Of a stretch of 12,944 nt of DNA, positions 7,637-12,944 are shown in pieces (position 1 is the stretch's first letter; every line of letters begins with the position of its first letter). Position numbers and translations under genes: made by a program. The notes beneath the pieces are model-generated. The model worked only from the letters and a program-made list of their open reading frames with translations, was not told the origin of the DNA and made no database searches. The DNA is from an uncultured Clostridia bacterium. GTDB taxonomy: Bacteria; Bacillota; Clostridia; Lachnospirales; CAG-274. The stretch spans positions 1-12,944 of the forward strand of contig CANQBT010000054.1 of the NCBI GenBank assembly GCA_947589405.1. Direction: 5' to 3'.

Positions 7637-7669
7637 AAAAATACAAGACAGAGAAAAACCTCTGTCTTG
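7637..7669 (-). terminator. Rho-independent terminator between rplS and rbgA
   Basis: A perfect 10-bp stem CAAGACAGAG / CTCTGTCTTG (7660-7669 with 7644-7653) has a 6-nt loop. On the minus strand it is followed by TATTTTTATG. It begins 11 nt after the rplS stop. The interrupted T run suggests that termination may be partial. Confidence 0.85.
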
Positions 7670-7680
7670 ACGCTTTGAAA

Positions 7681-8046
7681 TTATTTTGAATTTCTTCTTG
7701 TGATGTCTTCCTTGATCTTAGCAGCCTTACCGACTCTGTCTCTGAGATAGTTGAGCTTAGCTCTTCTTACTATACCGTATCTTACTACCTCGATATGGTC
7801 GATTCTGGGAGAGTGAAGAGGCCATGTTTTTTCAACGCCTACGCCATAAGAAAGTCTTCTTACGGTAAAGGTCTCTCTTGAGCTGCCGCCCTGTCTTTTC
7901 AAAACAATACCCTCAAACATCTGGATCCTTTCCTTTGAGCCTTCTACTACCTTAGCATATACTCTTACGGTATCGCCAACGTTGAACTCAGGAATGTTAT
8001 CCTTAAGCTGAGCCTTTTCGATTTCTCTTATAATTTCATTGTTCAT
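7681..8046 (-). CDS. rplS: 50S ribosomal protein L19
   Basis: A structural protein of the large subunit located near the interface with the 30S subunit. The 121 aa are typical (about 115-120). Recognised blocks are PEFNVGDTVRVYAKVVEGSK (19-38), FEGIVLKRQGG, ETFTVRRLSYGVGVEKTWPL and the C-terminal RRAKLNYLRDRVGKAAKIKE. GGAGG lies 8 nt before the ATG. Usually rplS ends an rpsP-rimM-trmD-rplS operon. Here those genes are not upstream, and rplS has its own strong promoter and its own terminator, so it is probably transcribed alone or with readthrough into rbgA. Confidence 0.98.
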   Translation of the reverse strand: MNNEIIREIEKAQLKDNIPEFNVGDTVRVYAKVVEGSKERIQMFEGIVLKRQGGSSRETFTVRRLSYGVGVEKTWPLHSPRIDHIEVVRYGIVRRAKLNYLRDRVGKAAKIKEDITRRNSK

Positions 8047-8135
8047 GAGGTGATCCTCCCTTTCATCATAAATGTTCTTAATGCCATATTTAATCCCTTA
8101 GGGAAGCACCAGCGGACCATTCGTTTTCACTACAA
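8047..8135 (-). promoter_or_regulatory. rplS 5' leader, candidate L19 autoregulatory RNA
   Basis: About 90 nt of untranslated RNA lies between the likely transcription start and the L19 ATG. On the minus strand GGTGCTTC (8103-8110) can pair with GGATCACC (8049-8056) across one mismatch, covering part of the ribosome binding site. A short competing hairpin TCCC-TAA-GGGA (8094-8104) uses some of the same bases. A leader family (L19_leader) is known before rplS in Firmicutes, and the position fits. I have not verified that this sequence matches that family. Confidence 0.45.
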
Positions 8136-8141
8136 TTCGAT

Positions 8142-8170
8142 ATTATACCACATGGTAAAAATAATTGCAA
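8142..8170 (-). promoter_or_regulatory. Strong sigma-A promoter of rplS (extended -10)
   Basis: Minus strand: -35 TTGCAA (8165-8170), 17-bp spacer and a perfect -10 TATAAT (8142-8147) preceded by TGG, giving a TGn extended -10. The -35 begins 8 nt past the stop of the upstream unknown gene. Confidence 0.9.
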
Positions 8171-8178
8171 GCCTTTTC

Positions 8179-9327
8179 TTACTCAAATTTTAAAATAAAT
8201 ACAGGCGGATCCTCCTGATTCTGAAGCATATATGAAATAGAAGCCTCTGTACCCTCTGTTTTATTAAACTGTAGAGTACCGTCATCGCCGATGAGTCCAA
8301 GAAGCTTTTTCCCTGTGGCAAGGCATTCCACATATGCAAAGCGTCCGCAGCTGCATGCATAGTATCCCTTTGCGGCGTCTTCATCGTTTATTTCTCCCAA
8401 TGACTTAAGCTTGTCTATAATATCCGGCATATTTTCCGTATTTATTTTATCAAAGTCTGCAATATTGTACAAAGGCATAAGTCCAAGATCCATATCGGGA
8501 CATTTCTCATTTATATACATAACGGCGTCCTTCTCCTTTTCAAGAGAATTGCTTACCACGCTCCATTGTCCGTCAGAGCCCTTTACCAAAGCCATATGCT
8601 TTATATCGGAAGGTGCGTCTACCATATTTCCCACAACTACTGCATATTTATCATCGCAGGCAATATGCTTTATGTCATAGCCAGTCATGGAGCAAGCCTC
8701 CAGCACAGCGGTATTTTCAGCATCGCCCCTTTTGGGATTTCTTATATCGCCATGAGAAAGAGAATATATCATAACAAGATTTCTGTACTGTTCTCCTGTA
8801 AGCATAACAGGCTCCGTACTTTCGGATATGGCATAATATCCGTCTTTTGTATTGAGTACCGCAAAAAGCGCCAGAGAATTATCCTTTATATCCTGTCCCG
8901 TCACTATACCCATATCCGACGGTCTGATATATATAATATCCACAAGCTTTGAGACCTCCTCATCGGTAAGACCTGTGTCCTTGTCCTTGAGTATTTCCGA
9001 AGCCGGCACATCTGCCTTATTCTTATAGCTGTATAAAAATCCGTATTCGGTCACAAGACGAAGTTCATTTTTGTTTTCGTCAAAATAGCTTTCCGCTTCC
9101 TCAAGAGCCTTCTGAAGTCCTGCCTTATTTGTGTCGGTAAGGGCGATGTCTGAGGCTCCCACCTGCATAGTTACAACATCATCGCTGCTTTCGGGCAGCA
9201 TATCATCATCTTTGTGATTTACAAAATAGGCGGCAGCCAGTATAGCTATTACCACAATTATGCATATTGCTATAGGTATTATATTTCTGCTTTTCTTCTC
9301 CTCATTGCTCTCCATCAGAGTATTCAC
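8179..9327 (-). CDS. Single-pass membrane protein of unknown function with large extracytoplasmic domain
   Basis: I do not recognise the family. The protein has 382 aa from a GTG at 9327, or 378 from an ATG at 9315. A short charged N terminus (MESNEEKKSR) precedes one hydrophobic segment, NIIPIAICIIVVIAILAAAY. The rest (about 345 aa) should lie outside the membrane. There is no lipobox Cys, so it is a signal anchor rather than a lipoprotein. The outer part is acidic and has six cysteines, including CSC near the C terminus, possibly disulfide-bonded. No catalytic motif is evident. The N terminus overlaps the end of the upstream 139-aa gene, so the two are translationally coupled. No terminator separates its stop from the rplS promoter. 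Start choice: AAGGA stands 8 nt before the GTG; a stronger AAGGAG is 13 nt before the ATG. Confidence 0.85.
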   Translation of the reverse strand: MNTLMESNEEKKSRNIIPIAICIIVVIAILAAAYFVNHKDDDMLPESSDDVVTMQVGASDIALTDTNKAGLQKALEEAESYFDENKNELRLVTEYGFLYSYKNKADVPASEILKDKDTGLTDEEVSKLVDIIYIRPSDMGIVTGQDIKDNSLALFAVLNTKDGYYAISESTEPVMLTGEQYRNLVMIYSLSHGDIRNPKRGDAENTAVLEACSMTGYDIKHIACDDKYAVVVGNMVDAPSDIKHMALVKGSDGQWSVVSNSLEKEKDAVMYINEKCPDMDLGLMPLYNIADFDKINTENMPDIIDKLKSLGEINDEDAAKGYYACSCGRFAYVECLATGKKLLGLIGDDGTLQFNKTEGTEASISYMLQNQEDPPVFILKFE

Positions 9328-9721
9328 TCTCCTTATCCTTTATAGTATCAAATACATCTTCCATTTCCTTTTTGTGTATTTCCAGTATTTTGGCAACTCT
9401 GTTTTCGATCTCCGTAGGGTCCTCACTATAGTCTGTAACGATCTCCCACACAGGGTTATAGTCGTCGTCTGCCTCCTCTATCTCGGCTGTGCCCTTGAAC
9501 ACATCTGTATCGTAATAGTCATATATTGCATTATACTCCCAGTCCTCTACGTCCTTTGCCGTTGAAAGCTTTATATGGAGCTTCATGCCGTCATCTTCCT
9601 CAGATACAAATATATTCACGATATAGTCTGCGTTCTCGGTAATGTCCAGAACTGCCAGCTCCTTTTCAAGAAAGCCTGTGGTTTTATTTTTAAGCATAAT
9701 TACAAATACTGTTTCTTCCAT
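9302..9721 (-). CDS. Small acidic protein of unknown function (139 aa)
   Basis: I do not recognise it with confidence. It is a soluble, Cys-free, strongly acidic protein without signal peptide or membrane segment. A predicted beta-rich N-terminal part (EETVFVIMLKNKTTGFLEKE) leads to a striking DVEDWEYNAIYDYYDTDVF block (57-75). It ends in a charged helix, about 103-135. The ATG at 9721 is chosen because AAGGG lies 8-9 nt upstream, directly after the trmL stop. An in-frame ATG at 9748 lies inside trmL and lacks a spaced ribosome binding site. It sits between trmL (13-nt gap) and the membrane protein gene, which it overlaps. It probably belongs to a Clostridia family of unknown function. Confidence 0.85.
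   Translation of the reverse strand: MEETVFVIMLKNKTTGFLEKELAVLDITENADYIVNIFVSEEDDGMKLHIKLSTAKDVEDWEYNAIYDYYDTDVFKGTAEIEEADDDYNPVWEIVTDYSEDPTEIENRVAKILEIHKKEMEDVFDTIKDKESEYSDGEQ
9317..9340 (-). promoter_or_regulatory. Dual ribosome binding sites and mini-hairpin at the start of the membrane protein gene
   Basis: Minus strand: AAGGA (9336-9340) is 8 nt before GTG 9327, and AAGGAG (9329-9334) is 13 nt before ATG 9315. Between the second site and the ATG, AGAGT-GAAT-ACTCT (9317-9330) can fold into a 5-bp hairpin that would shorten the effective distance. Confidence 0.4.
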
Positions 9722-9734
9722 ATTATACACCCTT

Positions 9735-10235
9735 TCATTCCGCTTCATCCCAACTATGCCTGTGAAGATGTCCCTTCATAAGACAATCTTTAAAATTATT
9801 CTGCCTGAGAGCTTCATAGAGCACTATCGCTACCGAATTGGCAAGATTAAGGCTTCTGTACTTTTCAAGCATAGGTATCCTTATAGCCGAGCTTCTGTAT
9901 TTCAGCAGTATTTCCTCAGGTATGCCTGAGCCTTCGCTGCCGAACATTATAAAATCGTTTTCGCCATAGCTTACATCGGTGTAGCATTTTTCCGCTTTCG
10001 TTGAAGCCATATATATAACGGCGCCTTTGTTTTTTTCCAGAAAATCGTCAAAGCTGTCATAATAGCTTACATCAATATCATTCCAGTAGTCCATTCCTGC
10101 CCGCTTCAGCATTTTGTCATTTATTATAAAGCCGAAGGGTCTTATAAGATGAAGCCTTGTGCCTGTTGCGGCACATGTTCTGCCTATATTTCCTGTATTT
10201 GCAGGTATTTCAGGCTGATGCAGAATTATGTTCAT
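9735..10235 (-). CDS. trmL: tRNA (cytidine(34)-2'-O)-methyltransferase
   Basis: A SPOUT-fold enzyme that uses S-adenosylmethionine to 2'-O-methylate the wobble base of certain leucine tRNAs. The 166 aa are normal. Family motifs seen are PEIPANTGNIGRTCAATG (8-25, motif 1), FGSEGSGIPEEIL (98-110, motif 2) and RSLNLANSVAIVLYEALRQ (127-145, motif 3 and the deep-trefoil knot). The start ATG has GGAGGA 9 nt upstream and a good promoter further up. It is the first gene of a three-gene minus-strand unit with two genes of unknown function and is divergent from the perR-like gene. TrmL-type and other SPOUT enzymes look alike, but the short single-domain length supports TrmL. Confidence 0.93.
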   Translation of the reverse strand: MNIILHQPEIPANTGNIGRTCAATGTRLHLIRPFGFIINDKMLKRAGMDYWNDIDVSYYDSFDDFLEKNKGAVIYMASTKAEKCYTDVSYGENDFIMFGSEGSGIPEEILLKYRSSAIRIPMLEKYRSLNLANSVAIVLYEALRQNNFKDCLMKGHLHRHSWDEAE

Positions 10236-10272
10236 ACCACAAAGTCCTCCATTTTAAGCATACTCTCAGTTT

Positions 10273-10301
10273 AATATAGCATAAAAGCCAATAATTTACA
10301 A
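10273..10301 (-). promoter_or_regulatory. Promoter of the trmL unit (extended -10)
   Basis: Minus strand: -35 TTGTAA (10296-10301), 17-bp spacer, TGC extension and -10 TATATT (10273-10278). It lies 38 nt before the trmL ATG. Confidence 0.75.
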
Positions 10302-10331
10302 CATAATAAGGGCTTTTTTATAAAAAAACTA

Positions 10332-10360
10332 TTGACATTAAAGTTAAATTATATTAATCT
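10332..10360 (+). promoter_or_regulatory. Sigma-A promoter of the perR-like gene
   Basis: A perfect -35 TTGACA (10332-10337), a 17-bp spacer and -10 TAATCT (10355-10360). The predicted start of transcription is near 10367, about 42 nt before the ATG. Confidence 0.8.
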
Positions 10361-10365
10361 TTAAT

Positions 10366-10380
10366 TGATAATAGTTATTC
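10366..10380 (+). promoter_or_regulatory. Candidate PerR box at the perR transcription start
   Basis: TGATAATAGTTATTC matches 10 of the 14 specified positions of the Bacillus PerR box TTATAATnATTATAA, including both inner ATAAT/TTAT-type half sites. It spans the predicted +1, where a bound repressor would block transcription, which fits autoregulation. Confidence 0.5.
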
Positions 10381-10408
10381 GTTGGACATTACAGAGGGGG
10401 TATTTAAT

Positions 10409-10837
10409 ATGAACAAGCTGGCTGAAAATCTTAAAGCTAACAAGCTTAAGATCACTCCTCAGCGTCTTGCTATATACAGCTATCTTGCAAATACAAATGA
10501 GCATCCGACAGTCGAAACAATATATAATCATCTTAAAAAGGATTATCCTGCCATGAGCCTTGCCACAGTATACAAGACCGTTGCAGCTCTAAGGGACTGC
10601 CGACTTATCAAGGAATTCAATCTTGGTGAAGAATGCAACCGATATGACGCCAATAACGATATGCACTCACATCTTCTCTGCACCAAATGTCACAGAGTAT
10701 TTGACTACTATGGGGATATTGATATTAAGCACGTACTGTATGAGCTTAAATCAAGCTTCGGCTTTGAAACAACGGCGATGGATATAAATTTCTACGGAGT
10801 ATGTGAGGAATGCAAAAGAAATAATAACGATAATTGA
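10409..10837 (+). CDS. perR: Fur-family transcriptional regulator, PerR type (peroxide sensor)
   Basis: A metal-dependent repressor of peroxide-stress genes. The 142 aa run from the ATG at 10409, backed by GAGGGGG 8 nt upstream; an upstream in-frame TTG at 10382 lacks such a site. The winged-helix DNA-binding domain (1-75) contains the recognition helix LATVYKTV (51-58). The structural zinc site is C91-x2-C94 and C132-x2-C135. The regulatory metal ligands of Bacillus PerR all have counterparts: H32, D80, H86, H88 and D99. The Asp at 99, in place of the Glu found in Fur, favours PerR over an iron or zinc regulator. The gene stands alone, divergent from trmL, with its own promoter and terminator. 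The PerR assignment follows family rules and is not proven. Confidence 0.88.
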   Translation: MNKLAENLKANKLKITPQRLAIYSYLANTNEHPTVETIYNHLKKDYPAMSLATVYKTVAALRDCRLIKEFNLGEECNRYDANNDMHSHLLCTKCHRVFDYYGDIDIKHVLYELKSSFGFETTAMDINFYGVCEECKRNNNDN

Positions 10838-10894
10838 TAAAACAGTCGGCTATGCCGAAACGGAATACAAATTAATACACCATATAACCAAAAC

Positions 10895-10928
10895 ACCGCA
10901 GATACTTATGTATCTGCGGTAATTTTTT
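10895..10928 (+). terminator. Rho-independent terminator of perR, shared hairpin with convergent ileS
   Basis: A perfect 11-bp stem ACCGCAGATAC / GTATCTGCGGT (10895-10905 with 10910-10920) has a TTAT loop, followed by AATTTTTT on the plus strand. The T run overlaps the last codon and stop of ileS. In the minus direction the T run is weaker (GTTTTGG), so it may also serve ileS but less efficiently. Confidence 0.88.
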
Positions 10929-12944
10929 AGTTTTTCTCAACACCGAGAGTAACTGTTTCGCCGTTTATATTCCATTCCTTGCTTATAGGAGTATCGCCTT
11001 GACAAATATCGTCTGCCAGTACGTCTGTGGAAATAGCTTCCTTATTTCTGTCGAATATCTCGGCTATTTTTTCATTGCCCTTGTGGTATACCTTTATTCT
11101 GTCAAGTACCTCAAAGTCGGCTTCCTTTCTCATTGTCTGTATTTTTGAAACAAGCTCTCTCACAAAGCCCTCTTCAATAAGCTCAGGTGAAAGCTCTGTG
11201 CTCAGCACGACTGTAGTGGACTTGTCGCTTTCTGCAACATATCCCTCTGCCTGAGCAGTTTCGGTAAGCACATCGTCCTCCGCAAGCTCTATATCAGTAC
11301 CGTCAACGGTAAACCTGATAACGCCGTTTGTCTTAAGCTCGTTCATAAGAGCGTTGCCGTCGCCGTTTCTCAGATACTCGCCTATAGCAGGCACAAGCTT
11401 GCCGTATTTCCTGCCAAGTGTTCTCAGCTGTGGCTTGAAGCTATAGCTTGTGAACCTGCTTGCATCGTCAACAAATTCAAGATGCTTTACATTCAGCTCA
11501 TCAAGTATTATATCATAGTACTCCTCGTCAAGATGCTTTTCCGCCTGTATATACATATTGCCTATAGGCTGTCTGTTCTTAATATTGGCAGTATTTCTTG
11601 CGGCACGTCCCGCAACAACGGCAGAGAGCACAAGCTCCATATTTACCTCAAGCTTGTCGTCTATCATAGATTCGTCAGCCTCAGGGAAGTCGCAAAGATG
11701 CACGGATTCGGGAGTGTTTTTATCTACATTTCTCACAAGATTCTGATACATATTTTCAGCCATAAAAGGCGTGAAAGGCGCTGAAAGCTTAGCCATAGTC
11801 ACAAGAACTGTGTAAAGGGTCATATAGGCGTTTACCTTGTCCTGAGGCATATCCTTGCCCCAGAAGCGCTCTCTTGATCGTCTTACATACCAGTTTGAAA
11901 GCTCGTCAACAAAGTCCGCCATAGCTCTTGCAGACTCGGTTATCTTGTAATTGTCAAGGGACTTGTCTACAAACTTAACAAGAGTGTTGAGCTTTGAAAG
12001 CACCCACTTATCCATAGGCGCAAGCTTGTCATACTCCAGCTTGTAATTTGTAGGATCGAAGTTATCTATATTGGCATAGAGCACAAAGAACGCATATGTG
12101 TTCCAAAGAGTACCCATGAATTTCCTCTGATACTCGTTTACTGCCTTATCGTCAAAGCGGTTAGGGAGCCATGGTGCGGAATTGGCATAGAAATACCACC
12201 TTACGGCATCGGCGCCCTGATTGTCAAGTACTGACCATGGGTCTACAACATTGCCAAGATGCTTGGACATCTTTCTGCCCTCACGATCCTGTACGTGACC
12301 TAAAACTATAACGTTCTTATAAGGACTTCTGTCAAATATAAGAGTAGAAATAGCCATAAGGGTGTAGAACCAGCCTCTTGTCTGGTCTATAGCCTCTGAA
12401 ATAAAGTCGGCGGGATAGTTTTCGTCAAATATCTCCTTGTTCTCAAAGGGATAATGCCATTGTGCAAAGGGCATTGAGCCTGAGTCGAACCAGCAGTCTA
12501 TTACTTCGGGAACTCTGTGCATTTTGCCTCCGCACTCAGGGCAGTTCAGCTCAACAGCGTCTATATAAGGCTTGTGAAGCTCTATATCATCGGGACAGTT
12601 GTCGCTCATTTCCTTAAGCTCGGCAATAGAGCCTATGGCATGTCTGTGACCGCACTTGCACTCCCATATAGGCAGAGGAGTACCCCAATATCTTTCTCTT
12701 GAAAGACCCCAGTCAATAACGTTTTCAAGGAAGTTGCCGAAACGTCCTGTCTTTATATTGTCGGGCATCCAGTTTACAGTGTTGTTATTTTTAAGAAGGT
12801 TATCCCTTACCTTTGTCATCTCTATGAACCATGTATCTCTTGCATAGTAGAGAAGCGGTGTATCACATCTCCAGCAGAAGGGATAATCATGCTCAAAGGG
12901 AATAGCCGCATAGAGCTTGCCGCTTTCCTCAAGGCGCTTCAATA
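10927..12944 (-). CDS. ileS: Isoleucyl-tRNA synthetase, C-terminal two thirds (N terminus beyond the window)
   Basis: Charges tRNA(Ile); class Ia. About 671 codons are visible and the frame runs off the window edge, so the HIGH motif and much of the editing domain are missing. Positions below count from the TTG codon at 12942. Seen: FCWRCDTPLLYYARDTWF (22-39), DWGLSRERYWGTPLPIW (77-93), two further Cys pairs at 95/97 and 134/137, and DQTRGWFYTL (186-195). The KMSKH signature is at 224-228, followed by LGN. The anticodon-domain motif WYVRRSRERFW is at 351-361. The long C-terminal part and the lack of a C-terminal zinc finger suggest the longer (type 2, about 1,040 aa) form. Convergent with perR. 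Confidence 0.97.
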   Translation of the reverse strand, partial: LKRLEESGKLYAAIPFEHDYPFCWRCDTPLLYYARDTWFIEMTKVRDNLLKNNNTVNWMPDNIKTGRFGNFLENVIDWGLSRERYWGTPLPIWECKCGHRHAIGSIAELKEMSDNCPDDIELHKPYIDAVELNCPECGGKMHRVPEVIDCWFDSGSMPFAQWHYPFENKEIFDENYPADFISEAIDQTRGWFYTLMAISTLIFDRSPYKNVIVLGHVQDREGRKMSKHLGNVVDPWSVLDNQGADAVRWYFYANSAPWLPNRFDDKAVNEYQRKFMGTLWNTYAFFVLYANIDNFDPTNYKLEYDKLAPMDKWVLSKLNTLVKFVDKSLDNYKITESARAMADFVDELSNWYVRRSRERFWGKDMPQDKVNAYMTLYTVLVTMAKLSAPFTPFMAENMYQNLVRNVDKNTPESVHLCDFPEADESMIDDKLEVNMELVLSAVVAGRAARNTANIKNRQPIGNMYIQAEKHLDEEYYDIILDELNVKHLEFVDDASRFTSYSFKPQLRTLGRKYGKLVPAIGEYLRNGDGNALMNELKTNGVIRFTVDGTDIELAEDDVLTETAQAEGYVAESDKSTTVVLSTELSPELIEEGFVRELVSKIQTMRKEADFEVLDRIKVYHKGNEKIAEIFDRNKEAISTDVLADDICQGDTPISKEWNINGETVTLGVEKN

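Noticed and set aside
6967..7670. Overlapping plus-strand open frames of 206 and 178 aa opposite rbgA
   Set aside because: Both are shadows of the rbgA frame, without start signals or domain similarity.
9722..9748. Upstream in-frame ATG (9748) for the 139-aa protein
   Set aside because: It lies inside the end of trmL without a spaced ribosome binding site, whereas the ATG at 9721 has AAGGG at good spacing.
10283..10317. AAAAGCC / GGCTTTT with following T run upstream of perR
   Set aside because: The arms are 21 nt apart with no further pairing, no plus-strand gene ends before it, and it overlaps the trmL promoter; more likely chance than a terminator.
10382..10408. Upstream in-frame TTG start for perR
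   Set aside because: No ribosome binding site at a usable distance, it would fall right after the candidate operator, and the ATG at 10409 has GAGGGGG at 8 nt and matches the usual Fur-family N terminus.
10846..10858. Small TCGGC-TAT-GCCGA hairpin just after perR
   Set aside because: Only 5 bp and no T run; the real terminator is the 11-bp hairpin at 10895-10920.

Overview
The window is ordinary chromosomal core sequence from a low-to-moderate-GC Firmicute, most likely class Clostridia. The evidence is the gene set and order (yicC-gmk-rpoZ-priA-def-fmt-zinc metallopeptidase; rplS-rbgA), strong AGGAGG-type ribosome binding sites, sigma-A type promoters and a PerR-type Fur protein. I found no tRNA, rRNA, CRISPR array, prophage or complete mobile element. 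I also found no obvious undescribed defence or biosynthetic system. The less ordinary content is a two-gene uncharacterised unit behind trmL, an acidic extension on RNA polymerase omega, and several candidate regulatory sites.

Layout. Bases 1-102 hold the C-terminal end of a plus-strand gene, closed by a symmetrical terminator (130-158) that also closes the long minus-strand operon facing it. That operon reads from about 6.6 kb down to 198: yicC-type RNase, gmk, rpoZ, priA, def, fmt and a membrane zinc metallopeptidase. Gaps are 1-35 nt, and several ribosome binding sites overlap the end of the preceding gene. It joins nucleotide supply and transcription (gmk, rpoZ), replication restart (priA) and N-terminal formylation and deformylation of new proteins (fmt, def). 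From 6592 to 6764 lies an AT-rich intergenic region with a weak yicC promoter, a 9-bp-arm inverted repeat and the rbgA terminator.

From 6765 to 8170 is a ribosome unit on the minus strand: rplS (L19), with a strong extended -10 promoter and a candidate leader RNA, then a terminator, then rbgA (50S assembly GTPase). Upstream (8179-10235, minus strand) is trmL followed by two genes of unknown function: a 139-aa acidic soluble protein and a single-pass membrane protein of about 380 aa.

A 173-nt divergent region (10236-10408) separates trmL from a plus-strand perR-like regulator that carries a candidate PerR operator at its own transcription start. perR converges on ileS (minus strand), whose N-terminal part lies beyond the window end. 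A shared hairpin sits between them.
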